From JADKAV01 sp963818505 (GTDB lineage Bacteria > Actinomycetota > Actinomycetes > S36-B12 > UBA10799): a DNA stretch of 64,000 bases. Shown in pieces: positions 9,806 through 19,196 of the stretch. How positions within the stretch are numbered: the first letter of the stretch is position 1; every line of letters begins with the position of its first letter. A program made the position numbers and the translations under genes. Below the pieces are notes generated by a model. It had not been told where the DNA came from. It searched no databases and saw only the letters and a program-made list of their open reading frames with translations. The stretch lies in contig CAWFSJ010000001.1 of NCBI GenBank assembly GCA_963818505.1, positions 62,001-126,000 of the forward strand. Reading direction: 5' to 3'.

Positions 9806-10474
9806 TTACGGCACCGAGCCGACGCGTTGGACCGAGAACGCCCATGACACTGCGGACACACTGCCAGTCGCGGCACCCCCGAATGTCTGCTTCGTGTAGA
9901 CCCGCAGCGTGTGCTCGCCGGCCGACAGGTTCTCGAGTGTGCCGAACATGGTGATTTCGCGTTCAGTTGTACCCACCGTTGGGAAAGTGGTTGTGGTACC
10001 GAAGCTGCTGCCCTTCAGTGGCTTGCCGTCGATGGCCAGGGCCCAGTTCGTCGCGCAGTTGTAACCGGGGCCACCCGTGCCGCCGCAGTCGATGTTCAGC
10101 GTCACCGATGTCGAGGCCAGAACCGCTCCGGCCTCGGGAAGCGTGAACGTCTGTGGGTAGCCGGCCTCCGTGTAGCCGGTCAAGTTAGGCGTGCCCTCGG
10201 TGCTCTTCGATCCAGCCGTACCAGCGGCCGCCCAGCTGGGGCCGGCTGGCCCTCGCGCGCCTTGTGGGCCGACGTCACCCATGGGTCCCTGCGGGCCTGG
10301 CGCGTTCAGTTTGGTGCGCACTGGTTTGGCAAGGTCCTTCTCAGCGATGCTGCCGTTCTTGATGTCCTTGCCGGTGATAAGCCGGGCAGCTGTTGCGGTT
10401 CCGGCGCTCGCGAGGACGAGGCCGAGGATGAACGCGATGACGACCGTTCGACGGCGGGCGAGAAAAGTGGCCAT
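9806..10474 (-). CDS. Exported small collagen-like protein (paralogue 2)
   Basis: Start ATG at 10474 is preceded by GAGGAG at 10481-10486, better than the upstream in-frame ATG. The 222-residue protein has a signal or anchor helix (residues 8-29), the linker LITGKDIKNGSIAEKDL, a short Gly-X-Y run from about residue 55 (GPQGPMGDVGPQGARGPAGP) and a beta-rich C-terminal domain with two cysteines around CGGTGGPGYNC. Domain order matches the gene at 1107-1769, and the same 68-bp palindrome stands about 60 bp upstream of its start. The C-terminal domains are diverged, so this is an old duplication or a widespread family. Confidence 0.8.
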   Translation of the reverse strand: MATFLARRRTVVIAFILGLVLASAGTATAARLITGKDIKNGSIAEKDLAKPVRTKLNAPGPQGPMGDVGPQGARGPAGPSWAAAGTAGSKSTEGTPNLTGYTEAGYPQTFTLPEAGAVLASTSVTLNIDCGGTGGPGYNCATNWALAIDGKPLKGSSFGTTTTFPTVGTTEREITMFGTLENLSAGEHTLRVYTKQTFGGAATGSVSAVSWAFSVQRVGSVP

Positions 10475-10532
10475 GGGAACCTCCTCTTTCGAGGTGATCG
10501 TAGCGGCACTTGCCAACCGCTCAGGCCTCCTG

Positions 10533-10600
10533 GTTAGAGGTTGTGCTGTTGGTTAGCAAAACCACGCGTGGATTCGCTAACCAACAGCACAACCTCTAAC
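10533..10600. repeat. 68-bp palindromic repeat, copy 2 (27 of 28 arm pairs)
   Basis: Bases 10533-10560 and 10573-10600 are reverse complements except for one position (GCAAA in the left arm against GCGAA expected). The outer 26 or more bases are identical to copy 1 at 794-861, and the 12-nt centre again contains CCACGCG. It lies between the stop of the MerB-like gene (10621, minus) and the start of collagen-like paralogue 2 (10474, minus). Relative to transcription it therefore has the same position as copy 1: just after an upstream gene and before a collagen-like gene. Confidence 0.9.
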
Positions 10601-10620
10601 GCCGTGGGGTGCGGCCGGTT

Positions 10621-11262
10621 TCACAGGCCCCAGAACGAACCCGTCAGACCGGCCTCGCGGAAGTAGGTGGCGGCTTCCGAGGGGTCGCGGCGCACGTATC
10701 CGCGGTCCAGACGTCCGGCGTACCAGCCGTGGGCCAGGTTCCACAGGGTGGTCAGATCCATCGTGTAGCCAAGATCGTTGCCCGTGCGCTCGAGCCAGTC
10801 GTCGACGCAGCCCATGGAGCAGAAGAGGCTCTGGTTGCTACAGGTGTGCACCACGTCGTCCCACATGTGCGCGACGGGGATGAGGAAGTGCGCCACCTCA
10901 TCGCCGGCCGGGGGCGCCTGCGTATCCACGTTCCAGCAGAGTGCCCGACCACAGCCAGGGCATCGGGTTGCGACCAGAACCGGGCTCTGCGTCGGGATCA
11001 GATGGGGCAGCGCGAATGAGTCCCAGGCGCAGCCTCCCCACCACAAGGTGTCCGCGCCCATCGCGGAGAAGCCCAGCGGGATCGACGCGAACGGGTGGGC
11101 CATGACGATGTCCCCCGAGGAGTTCAGGACGATGTGCCTGGCCGCCGCCAAGTCCTGCAGACCTTGCGCGACTTCGTCTTCCTCCCAATCCCACTGTGTG
11201 GGCGCAAGCCCAGTGTTCGCAAACGACTGATAAAGCGCTACTCGAAGATCCTCGAGATCCAT
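10621..11262 (-). CDS. Alkylmercury lyase (MerB)-like protein
   Basis: The 213-residue protein has an N-terminal winged-helix-like half and a C-terminal half with WWGGCAWDSFALP, which matches the MerB active-site region where Cys and Asp (CxxD) cleave the carbon-mercury bond (about residues 75-82). It also has CPGCG (about residue 100) and SLFCSMGCVDDW (about residue 148), where MerB has its second active cysteine. No merA, merR or mer transport genes are nearby, so a role in mercury resistance is uncertain and another thiol chemistry is possible. The stop is 20 bp from palindrome copy 2. Confidence 0.7.
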   Translation of the reverse strand: MDLEDLRVALYQSFANTGLAPTQWDWEEDEVAQGLQDLAAARHIVLNSSGDIVMAHPFASIPLGFSAMGADTLWWGGCAWDSFALPHLIPTQSPVLVATRCPGCGRALCWNVDTQAPPAGDEVAHFLIPVAHMWDDVVHTCSNQSLFCSMGCVDDWLERTGNDLGYTMDLTTLWNLAHGWYAGRLDRGYVRRDPSEAATYFREAGLTGSFWGL

Positions 11263-11321
11263 ACGAGGAGTCTGCCGTTCGCTTAGGGTGGAGGCATCTC
11301 GCGGACGATTTTGGGGGAGTA

Positions 11322-12372
11322 GTGACAGCCAAATTGGACCCCCAGCAGCGGGCCATGCGCGCGGTCATCCGTGGCCTCGGGATGCTGCCTGAGCCTGCGC
11401 AGCGGGTTATCGCCGGCAAGCCGGTCGAGGTCGACGGGCAGCGGTTGCTCACGGAAGTGCAGATGGCACTGCGCCTGCTCAACGCCATTCCCGGCTCAAG
11501 CTTCGAGGAATTACCCATCGAGCAGGCGCGGCAGCAGATAGATGCGGAGTCGATGATCTTCGGCGACCCCGAACCGGTCGACGTCATCGATGACATCAGG
11601 ATCCCCACCCGAGGTGGGTCGGTGGCCGGCCGGGTCTACATCGGCTCGGCAAGCAGCCCGCCCACGGGTTCGGTGGCCTACTTCCACGGTGGGGGCTGGG
11701 TCGTCGGCAGCTTGGTCTCGGTCGACTCGGTGTGCCGGTTCCTCGCCGCGCACACCGACTTGGCCATCGTCTCGGTCGACTACCGGCTCGCCCCCGAACA
11801 CCCCTTCCCCGCGGCGGTCCACGACGCCGTCGATGCCTACCGCTGGCTACGCGAGCACCCCGACTGGGGCGGCACAGTCGCTGTGGCCGGTGACAGCGCC
11901 GGGGGCAACCTGAGCGCTGTGGTCAGCGCGGTGACCCTGGACGACCAGTTCGGGCCTCCGGACTTCCAGCTGCTCTTCTTCCCCGTCACCGACGTCAGCA
12001 CGAAGCACGATTCGTACACGCAAATTCGCAAAGGGCTACTTCCTCACCGAGGCCCAGATGGACTGGTACATCGGTCACTACCTGCCGGATCCCGCAGACC
12101 GTTTCGATCCAAGCGCGTCACCCCTGCTCGGCGATACGACCGGGCATCCTCCGACGCACGTAGCCGTATCGGGCTTCGACGTTCTGCGCGATGAGGGCAT
12201 CGCGTACGCGCACAAACTGCGCGCATCAGGAGTCCCCACGACTCTGCAGGTCGTGGAGGGTCACATCCATGCGTTCGTGAACGCCACCGGCGTGGGCAAG
12301 TGGAGCAAGCGGGCTCTGGCCGAGGCGACCTTGGCGCTCTCGGACGGGATGCGGCAGGCGCGTCAGCGCTGA
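11322..12372 (+). pseudogene. Alpha/beta hydrolase (HSL/lipase family esterase) with a one-base frameshift
   Basis: GTG 11322 has GGGGGAG 6 nt upstream. The first frame carries the oxyanion motif YFHGGGWVVG (about residue 121) and the nucleophile motif GDSAGGN (about residue 190) of the hormone-sensitive lipase group. At about 12023 the reading SYTQIRKGLLPH is wrong. Removing one A from CAAATTC restores TQFAKGYFLTEAQMDWY and continues to the acid FDVLRDEG and the His in VEGHIHAF, ending at 12372. The whole enzyme (about 349 residues) is otherwise intact, so this is either a recent mutation or a sequencing slip. Confidence 0.8.
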
Positions 12373-12386
12373 GGCAGGTCGGGGCC

Positions 12387-12686
12387 CTACTCCTCGTCGG
12401 TGCGCAACTGCCGCGGCTCGTTGCCAGTACGCCGCTCCCATTTGGATAGTTCAGTCTCTAGGGCCTTCATGATCTCGAAGACCTGGGACGGCGGGATCCG
12501 CACCCGTGAGACGACCTGGGCCTGAACACTCTGGCCGCCTTCGTCGATCGGTTGGGGTGGCCCGGCAAACGCAGCGAAGTCGATGACGAACGTCTCACCC
12601 GACTGCCACACGACCACGAAGTCGGCGTAGTGGCCGCCCGCGTCAGTCGGAGGTGTGAGGTTGATGTTCTGGGGCTGCTGGGTCAT
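12387..12686 (-). CDS. DUF3467 domain protein
   Basis: The 99-residue soluble protein begins MTQQPQNINLTPP and runs through HYADFVVVWQSGETFVIDF and VSRVRIPPSQVFEIMKAL, the pattern of the small DUF3467 family found in actinobacteria. Its function is unknown. It is convergent with the esterase (15 bp between stops) and divergent from the flippase-like gene, sharing a spacer of about 95 bp. Confidence 0.75.
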   Translation of the reverse strand: MTQQPQNINLTPPTDAGGHYADFVVVWQSGETFVIDFAAFAGPPQPIDEGGQSVQAQVVSRVRIPPSQVFEIMKALETELSKWERRTGNEPRQLRTDEE

Positions 12687-12782
12687 AGGTCAAGGCTAGC
12701 CGCCGGATCGAAGTGCCTCGACCTTGTCGACCCACCCGCTTTGGGGGAAGCGTTGGACGTTCGAAGCAGTACCGTGTCCTGT

Positions 12783-13871
12783 GTGAATGGGCCCGATGAC
12801 GCTGAGGACTTCGCGCCTGCAGAGCCCAATTCCCGGGCGCTCAACCGCCGGATCGTGAAGGCGGTGGGCATCGTCCTGGTGCTCATCCTGCTGTACTACT
12901 CACTCTTCGTGCTGCTGCCCAGCGAGCTGGACTGGAACACGGTCTGGGCGGATCTACAGGCGCTCACCGGTTGGCAGATCCTGGCGCTGGTGGTGTCCGG
13001 TCTGCTGACAGTGGTCGCGCTGGGCTGGACGTCGAAGGCGTCGCTTCCCGACTTGACCCTGTATCAAGGTACTGAGTCGTCAGCCACCAGCCAGCTGAGC
13101 GCCTTTGTGTTCCCGCCGCCTGCCGACATGGCTATCCGCTTCGCGATGTACCGGACCTACGGATTCTCCGACGAGCAGTCCGCGGTGGCAGTCATCATCG
13201 CCATGGTCGCGCGCTACGCGATGGTGGTGTTCATGCCCTTGCTCGGGTTGGGCCTGGTTTTGCTGGCCGGGCAGGGGAGTTGGACCGGATTCGCCTGGTT
13301 CCTCGGCATCGGCGTCGCCTTTGTGCTGGTGATGGGCCTGATCGTGCGGGTGGCACGCAGCGAGTCCGTCGCCCACAAGGTGGGTGCCTGGTTGCAGCGC
13401 GTTGCGAGTCGGGTGATCCGTCTGTTCCGACGTACCCCTCCCGAAGACCTCGAGAGAAGCGTCGTCGACTTCGGCCGGCGTACACGGGCCACCTTGGACA
13501 AGAACGGTCGTGTCCTGATCCTCTCCAACATGACCTGGGGTCTGGCCAACGCGTTGGTGATGGGTCTGTGTATGCGCTTCTCTGGGCTGGGCTCGGACGT
13601 CGTCACGTCGGTCGCGGTTGTCTTCGCCGCGGGGCTGGTGATGGCCATCAACATGCTGCCGATTCCCGGCAAGGATGCCCTGGCTATCACGTGGATCTCC
13701 ACGATCCTGGGCATCACCTCAACCGTTGACGTCAGTGACCTCGGCACAGCGATGTTGTTGTACCGGTTGGTGACCTGGATCCTGCCCATGCCGGTGGGCG
13801 GCGTCACCTTCTTGCTTTGGCGAAGGCGGGTGCGCAAGCAGGGTCCGGTCGAAGCGCCTCAGGCGAGCTGA
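12783..13871 (+). CDS. Flippase-like membrane protein (LPG_synthase_TM/YbhN-like family)
   Basis: The protein has about 362 residues and eight hydrophobic segments. Family-like features are WTSKASLPDL early and AINMLPIPGKDALAITW late, the P-G-G/E-like region typical of the UPF0104/LPG_synthase_TM group. Members are proposed lipid flippases or lysyl-phosphatidylglycerol synthase membrane domains. GTG 12783 was chosen because TACCGT stands 7 nt upstream without a Shine-Dalgarno; a much longer upstream reading runs antisense through the DUF3467 gene. Confidence 0.75.
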   Translation: MNGPDDAEDFAPAEPNSRALNRRIVKAVGIVLVLILLYYSLFVLLPSELDWNTVWADLQALTGWQILALVVSGLLTVVALGWTSKASLPDLTLYQGTESSATSQLSAFVFPPPADMAIRFAMYRTYGFSDEQSAVAVIIAMVARYAMVVFMPLLGLGLVLLAGQGSWTGFAWFLGIGVAFVLVMGLIVRVARSESVAHKVGAWLQRVASRVIRLFRRTPPEDLERSVVDFGRRTRATLDKNGRVLILSNMTWGLANALVMGLCMRFSGLGSDVVTSVAVVFAAGLVMAINMLPIPGKDALAITWISTILGITSTVDVSDLGTAMLLYRLVTWILPMPVGGVTFLLWRRRVRKQGPVEAPQAS

Positions 13872-14428
13872 TCCTCGTCCCACTTGAAGGGCACGATTTC
13901 ATCGGCTGCCGCGACCCTCTCGGTGAAGGTTCTCTGCGTCGTCTGACTGCGAAGAACGTCAAGATCCTCCTCGTCGAGCGCGGCTATCGCAGGTTCAGCG
14001 GCGACACCGGTCCACGTGGCCCGGGCGGCAGGTTGGGTGTCCACGAGGTAGGCAGCCACGTACGCGAGAGCGGCTGCGTGCTTGCACCAACCGAAGTCGC
14101 ATCCGTAGGGGCAGCTGCAGGTGGCGTCGATCCGGTCGCTTCCCGAGATCACCACTTTAGCCAGCCTGACCTCATAGGGGTTACGTGATGATCCCTGGAT
14201 CTGTGCACTGAAACCCTGTTCGTCGGCTTGCAGGCCGAGAACCTGTCCGGCACGAGCGTATGTGCGCCCGCGCCCAAGGATGGTTGCGCTGGTCTCCATC
14301 GTGGCGGCTTCTACGATGCTCATTGCAGCCGGGTCCGTGACCTTTCCAGGTTTGGGCACCACAACGCCGCCCTGCACTGCAATGCGAGGTTTCGCCTCGA
14401 ACCAGCCACCGCTGTTGCGCGGGCTCAC
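13859..14428 (-). CDS. SWIM zinc-finger protein, partner of SNF2 helicase
   Basis: The 189-residue protein contains CSCPYG...CKHAAAL, the CxCx(n)CxH pattern of SWIM zinc fingers (about residues 100-117), thought to bind DNA or protein. Its ATG overlaps the TGA of the SNF2 gene upstream (ATGA at 14425-14428), so the two are translationally coupled. In many bacteria a SWIM module sits next to or is fused with an SNF2 ATPase, so they probably act as one complex. The C-terminus overlaps the convergent flippase-like gene by 13 bp. Confidence 0.85.
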   Translation of the reverse strand: MSPRNSGGWFEAKPRIAVQGGVVVPKPGKVTDPAAMSIVEAATMETSATILGRGRTYARAGQVLGLQADEQGFSAQIQGSSRNPYEVRLAKVVISGSDRIDATCSCPYGCDFGWCKHAAALAYVAAYLVDTQPAARATWTGVAAEPAIAALDEEDLDVLRSQTTQRTFTERVAAADEIVPFKWDEDQLA

Positions 14429-17067
14429 TGCAAGACCTCATCGCGAACCAGGCCCACGAGGGCGCTGAGTTGGTCATCGGACAGTTCGGTGACGGCCGTG
14501 TCCGTGGATCGGATCACAGAGGCGGCGAGCTCGCGTTTTGATCGAAGCGCCAAGTCGATGCGATCCTCCAGCGTTCCCGGGCAGACCAGGACGTGCACGG
14601 AGACCTTCTGGTTCTGACCGATGCGCCACACGCGGTCGGAGGCTTGGTCCTCGACAGCTGGGTTCCACCACCTGTCCAGATGAATCACGTGATTGGCCCG
14701 GACAAGTGTCAGTCCGGTGCCGCCCGCTTTGAGCGATGCGATGAGGATCGGTGGCCCGGCGGGTGTGCTGAACTGCTCGACGGTTGCCGCGCGCGCCGTA
14801 CGCGGGTCCGACCCAGTGAGGGTGGCGACCTCCACTCCAAGCGCCTGGCGCAGGTGGTTGGCGAGATCCGGGACGAACGAGGCGAACTGCGTGAAGATCA
14901 CCACTGCTTGACCTTCGTCCACGATCTGGGTGCACAACTCCACCAGGCGGCTGATCTTCCCGGACCGCTCACCCAGACCGCGCCGGGACTCGGTCAGTAA
15001 CGCCGGGTGCACGCAGATCTGCTTGAGCCTGGAAATCCCGCCGAGCACCGCAGCTCTGCGCCGCAACTTCGGTTCGCCCGCGCTGCCAGCTGTCCGGCGC
15101 AACTCGTCCAGGGCGCCCAGCATGTCGGTCACGACGGCCTCGTAGGCGCCCACCTGCTCGCGTGTCAGGGTGCAGTCGTCGCGGATGACCTCGCGGTCTG
15201 GCAGATCCGGCAGAATGCCCGGGTCGGTCTTGACGCGCCGCAGGATGAACGGCCCGACAACGGCGCGCAATCGGGTCAGGTCCTCGGTCTTGCCGTCGGC
15301 GAACTTGTCCATGAACTGTTTTCGGCGGGGGAGTAGTCCTGGTTGGGCGAAAGCCAGCAGCGACCACAGGTCACCAAGGTGGTTCTCGACCGGAGTGCCG
15401 GTTACGACCAGTCGATGAGTAGCGGTCAGGCTGCGGGCGGCGCGGGCGGCGCGTGTGTCTGGGTTCTTGATCGCCTGCGCCTCGTCCAGAACCACTCGGT
15501 GCCATGCGGTCTGCAGCAACTTCGCGTCTCGTGCGAGCAGTCCATATGTCGTAACGACGATGTCGGCATCCAGCGAACCGCGTTGCGACCCGTGGAAAGC
15601 CTGCACGCGCAGTCCGGGTGTGAACTGCGCTGCCTGCCGCGCCCAGGTGTCGACAAGCGTCACGGGGCAGACCACGAGGGTGGGACCTTCGTGGTCTGCT
15701 TGGATCAGTGTCAGGACCTGCAGGGTCTTGCCCAGCCCCATGTCGTCGGCGAGGATCCCTCCGACCTGGTTGTCCGCCAGCCAGGTGAGCCACTCGAAGC
15801 CAGCCCGCTGATAGGGCCGCAGCGTGGCCCTCACATCCTTGGGTGGCCTGGCCTTGCGAGCGGTCTTCAATCCTTGCGGTAGCAGGTCGCCGGCATCGAT
15901 CTCCACACCCTCGAATGCCGGGTCGGCCAGTAGATCAGCTGGACTCACGCCGCGTCGGAGCCGACGGGCCAGCGCCGCCAGCCGGTCTGCGTCACCTGGA
16001 CCGATCCGCAGCCACCGGCCCTTTACAGAAACGAGCTCGGACTTCGACGCTGCCAGTGCCGCGAACTCCTTCGCGGTGAGAGTCTGACCGTCGACCTCAA
16101 GGTCAGCCTGAAGGCCCAGGCTTGCGACCTCAAGGGTTCCGGTTCCACCTGAGGTTGAGAGCCTGCGACGAACCGGTGCCCGACGCAGCAGGCCTCCGGG
16201 CGCGATCACGTCGAAGCCCGCCGCCTGTAGACGTGGCGCAACTGCGTCCAAGAACTCCAAAACATCGGCGTCTGAGAGCTCCACGGACCCACTGGAGACG
16301 GCCTGCAACGTGGTCGGCAGCCATCTTCCCCATGCCCGGCGCACCATCTCCAGTTCGGTCTGCTGGAACGTGGCCCACCCGGTCTGGGTGGCGCCGAACA
16401 TCTGTGGATCTGCGGTCTGCCACGGCAACCGGGTTGTCGCCTCATCAATTCGGATGGCCAGGGGCTGCAGCGACCACGAGGTCTCGGTCTCGCCGGGCGG
16501 GCTCAGGACGATCGCTAGGCGAGCGTTCGCCGCACACCGAGCGACCACGTGTTCCGCCCAGCGACGCATGGCGGCTTGCTCCGCGCGAGGGGGCGGGAGA
16601 GGCGCGTCCGCGGTGGCCGCCGATATGCGGGTGTCGACCACCTCCGCCACGAACTGGTGCAGCGTCGCGAGGGGCGTTTCGGTGTTGACCAGTCCTGCAG
16701 ACAGACACTCCTCGACCGCCGCCTCCAATGCAGCAGCCGGGCCCGGGTCGGGTGCTGCACGCCATGTCCACTTGTCCGGACCGGGGACTGGAACGCTGCG
16801 GTTGTCCGCAGCACGCAAAGCCGCCGGCACCAAGCGGCCGAGAGCGACTGTTCGCGCACTGGTCTCGCTCGCCAAAACATCAGCGAGCCACACGGGAAAC
16901 TCGGCATCAACCCGGCGCTTCCAGAGTTGCCCGCGCTTCATTCCCCCAGGTACCGGCAGGGAGCGCAACTGTCCGGAACCCTGCCCGGCCGCAGTTGTCC
17001 AGAGGCCTTCGTGGTCAAGGATGACGTCGACGGGGCCGTCCAGTTCGACTGCTCGCGCCACGCCCAC
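14425..17067 (-). CDS. SNF2-family DEAD/DEAH-box helicase/ATPase
   Basis: The 880-residue protein has a bacterial SNF2-associated N-terminal half (residues 1-410), then both RecA-like lobes. Motif I is DDMGLGKT (about residue 440), motif II DEAQ (about residue 527), motif III VTGTPVEN, motif V KAGGTGLTL and motif VI SDRVWRIGQ (about residue 809). Such proteins translocate on double-stranded DNA with ATP; in bacteria they are implicated in transcription or repair, and some relatives occur in defence islands. The operon with the SWIM gene downstream and no nuclease or methylase neighbour favours a housekeeping role. Confidence 0.9.
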   Translation of the reverse strand: MGVARAVELDGPVDVILDHEGLWTTAAGQGSGQLRSLPVPGGMKRGQLWKRRVDAEFPVWLADVLASETSARTVALGRLVPAALRAADNRSVPVPGPDKWTWRAAPDPGPAAALEAAVEECLSAGLVNTETPLATLHQFVAEVVDTRISAATADAPLPPPRAEQAAMRRWAEHVVARCAANARLAIVLSPPGETETSWSLQPLAIRIDEATTRLPWQTADPQMFGATQTGWATFQQTELEMVRRAWGRWLPTTLQAVSSGSVELSDADVLEFLDAVAPRLQAAGFDVIAPGGLLRRAPVRRRLSTSGGTGTLEVASLGLQADLEVDGQTLTAKEFAALAASKSELVSVKGRWLRIGPGDADRLAALARRLRRGVSPADLLADPAFEGVEIDAGDLLPQGLKTARKARPPKDVRATLRPYQRAGFEWLTWLADNQVGGILADDMGLGKTLQVLTLIQADHEGPTLVVCPVTLVDTWARQAAQFTPGLRVQAFHGSQRGSLDADIVVTTYGLLARDAKLLQTAWHRVVLDEAQAIKNPDTRAARAARSLTATHRLVVTGTPVENHLGDLWSLLAFAQPGLLPRRKQFMDKFADGKTEDLTRLRAVVGPFILRRVKTDPGILPDLPDREVIRDDCTLTREQVGAYEAVVTDMLGALDELRRTAGSAGEPKLRRRAAVLGGISRLKQICVHPALLTESRRGLGERSGKISRLVELCTQIVDEGQAVVIFTQFASFVPDLANHLRQALGVEVATLTGSDPRTARAATVEQFSTPAGPPILIASLKAGGTGLTLVRANHVIHLDRWWNPAVEDQASDRVWRIGQNQKVSVHVLVCPGTLEDRIDLALRSKRELAASVIRSTDTAVTELSDDQLSALVGLVRDEVLQ

Positions 17068-17203
17068 AGGTTAGATGCTGCCCCCGTGTCCCGGATGACC
17101 GCGGTCAAACTCGGCGTTCGGGACCCATCTGACAACCGAACGGCCACTTGTGCAATCTGATCATGCGCGACATGGTGGCGTTTTCGGGAGAAGGAAGTCA
17201 CGC

Positions 17204-18778
17204 ATGGTTTCGAAGGTTGGTCTTTGCGTCGCAGCAGCGTCCGTTCTGGTTGCCGGAGCACCGGCGGCCGGTTGGGCAGACCCAGGTGGGCAGGGCAAAG
17301 GCAAGCCCACGGTGGGTGCACGCAGCCTCGGCGATCCTCTCCTGCCGCAGATCGGCAACGGCGGATACGACGTGCGGCACTACCGGATCTACCTCGACTA
17401 CGACCCGGCTACGAACTCGTTCAAGTCCGCAAAAACCACTATCTACGCCAAGGCCTCGAAGAAGCTGAGTCAGTTCAGCCTTGACTTCCAGGACCTGGAT
17501 GTTTCGTCCGTGAGGGTCAACGGTCGCAAGGCCGGATTCAGTCAGGTGGACGCGACCCCTCAGCTGAGCCAGAACCCAGACGTGACCCAGCCGATGAAGC
17601 TGGTGGTTGACCCGCACCCGTCGACGTGGCCGAAGGCGGGCAGGAACTTCACGGTCGAAGTCAACTACTCCGGCACCCCTGAGCCCATCACCGACGCCGA
17701 CACGTCGATCGAGGGCTGGATAAGGGCGTGCCACCCGCTCGCACAACCGCAGACGTGTGATGGTGCTTTCGTCGTCAATGAGCCGATCGGCGCGCAGAGC
17801 TGGTTCCCGTCGAACAACTACCCCTCCGACAAGGCGACCTTCGACACTGATATTCGTGTCCCGCAGGGCAAGACAGCCCTCGGAGTGGGGGAACTGTCGC
17901 AGAAGAAGGTCAATAGCGACGGCACCGTCACTTGGAGCTGGCGCGAGGACGACCCCACCGCGACCTACCTCACCACGGCAACGGTCGGGGACTTCAACTT
18001 CGTGATCGACTCGATGACCGAGACGTCCACAGGCAAGACGCTGCCGCTCTACAACGCGGTTGACAGCACGGCCACACCTGCCCAGGCGCTGCAGATTCAG
18101 AACTCGTTGAATCAGGCTCCGGGTCAGCTGAACTTCCTCAGCGACCTCTATGGCCCCTACCCGTTCGACTCCAGCGGTGCCGTGGCCGACCGAGCCGCTG
18201 GTGTGGGATACGCCCTTGAGGTGCAGGGCAAGCCTCACTACTCCGGCAGTTTCACATTGGGCAACCCGTCGATCGGTGTCGGGACGCAGCTGCACGAGCT
18301 CGCCCACCAGTGGTTCGGGAACAGCGCCACGCTGGCGACATGGGGTGACATCTGGTTCAACGAGGGTTGGGCGAATTGGAGCGATTGGTACTGGACCAAT
18401 CAGGTACAGGGCGGCGATGATCCGTCCGTCATCTTCGACGATCTGTACGCGAACACTCCGGCGGCGGATTGGGAGATCGCTCCGGCGATCCTCGATGGTG
18501 ACCCGGCCAACCTGTTCGCCTTCTTCCCCACGTACGAGCGGGGAGCGATGACGGTACAGGGATACCGGGAGATCGTGGGCGACGACCGTTTCTTCGGGTT
18601 GGCGCGCGACATCCTCGATGACTACGGCTACTCCAACATCAGCACGAAGCAGTTCATCGCGGAGGCGAAGAAGGCAAGCGGGCTGAAGGGCGCCAAACTC
18701 GCGCTGTTGGACCAGTACTTCCAGCAGTGGCTGTACGGCCAGACCAAGCCGACGATCCTGCCGGAGGACTTTGCCTGA
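17204..18778 (+). CDS. Exported M1-family zinc metallopeptidase (aminopeptidase N-like)
   Basis: ATG 17204 with GAGAAGGA upstream gives a 524-residue protein with a Sec signal (core LCVAAASVLVAGAPAAGWA). An N-terminal beta domain precedes the M1 catalytic domain: HELAHQWFG (HExxH, about residue 364), then the third zinc ligand in WFNEGWANW. GYALEVQ takes the place of the GAMEN substrate motif, as in other actinobacterial M1 enzymes. It lacks the large helical C-terminal domain, ending with a short helical region, which fits the small secreted members. It probably trims peptides outside the cell. Confidence 0.9.
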   Translation: MVSKVGLCVAAASVLVAGAPAAGWADPGGQGKGKPTVGARSLGDPLLPQIGNGGYDVRHYRIYLDYDPATNSFKSAKTTIYAKASKKLSQFSLDFQDLDVSSVRVNGRKAGFSQVDATPQLSQNPDVTQPMKLVVDPHPSTWPKAGRNFTVEVNYSGTPEPITDADTSIEGWIRACHPLAQPQTCDGAFVVNEPIGAQSWFPSNNYPSDKATFDTDIRVPQGKTALGVGELSQKKVNSDGTVTWSWREDDPTATYLTTATVGDFNFVIDSMTETSTGKTLPLYNAVDSTATPAQALQIQNSLNQAPGQLNFLSDLYGPYPFDSSGAVADRAAGVGYALEVQGKPHYSGSFTLGNPSIGVGTQLHELAHQWFGNSATLATWGDIWFNEGWANWSDWYWTNQVQGGDDPSVIFDDLYANTPAADWEIAPAILDGDPANLFAFFPTYERGAMTVQGYREIVGDDRFFGLARDILDDYGYSNISTKQFIAEAKKASGLKGAKLALLDQYFQQWLYGQTKPTILPEDFA

Positions 18779-18793
18779 GATTGAGTGCAGCGG

Positions 18794-19069
18794 CTACGGG
18801 TTCGGTACTGGCCCCAACCCACCGGCAAAAATCGCCCCGGTCGTGGCATGACCGGCCAGGTGGTGCCCCCCGTCAGTGTCGCAGGTGCGGATCATGGCCA
18901 GTTTCGCAGCGGCCAGGCGTTGTTCCTGAGTGTGCAGCGCGGCGATGTCGGCGACCAGATCGACCAGCGATTCGTCGCGGTGGTCAGCGGCCAGCAGCCC
19001 GTCGACCGCCTCGGTTAGCGGGTCCAGCATGCCGGAGCTGCGACCGGTCACACCACCGATTTCGAACAT
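18794..19069 (-). pseudogene. Truncated DUF222 (13E12-repeat/HNH-type) protein, N-terminal fragment
   Basis: The 91-codon frame contains LDPLTEAVDGLLAADHRDE and LHTQEQRLAAAKLAMIR then GHATTGAIFAG, the start of DUF222 proteins that usually carry a C-terminal HNH nuclease and exceed 400 residues. It stops soon after the first helical block and no HNH remnant is seen between 18779 and 18793. DUF222/HNH genes multiply in actinobacteria and are often found broken. This remnant borders the VapBC pocket. Confidence 0.55.
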
Positions 19070-19196
19070 GTGTCCAGTCTAGGGGCGGGGTGTTTCCGTC
19101 ATCCTGTCCGACACCCGAACGTATGTCGGCGACGGTGGTGGCGGAAATGGTCAGCGAGGATCTGTGGACGACGCGTAGAGATATCAAGAGGCTGGC

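Noticed and set aside
14425..17067. SNF2 plus SWIM pair as part of a phage-defence system
   Set aside because: No nuclease, methylase, or phospholipase partner is adjacent, and the pair is common in actinobacterial chromosomes; a housekeeping role is simpler.
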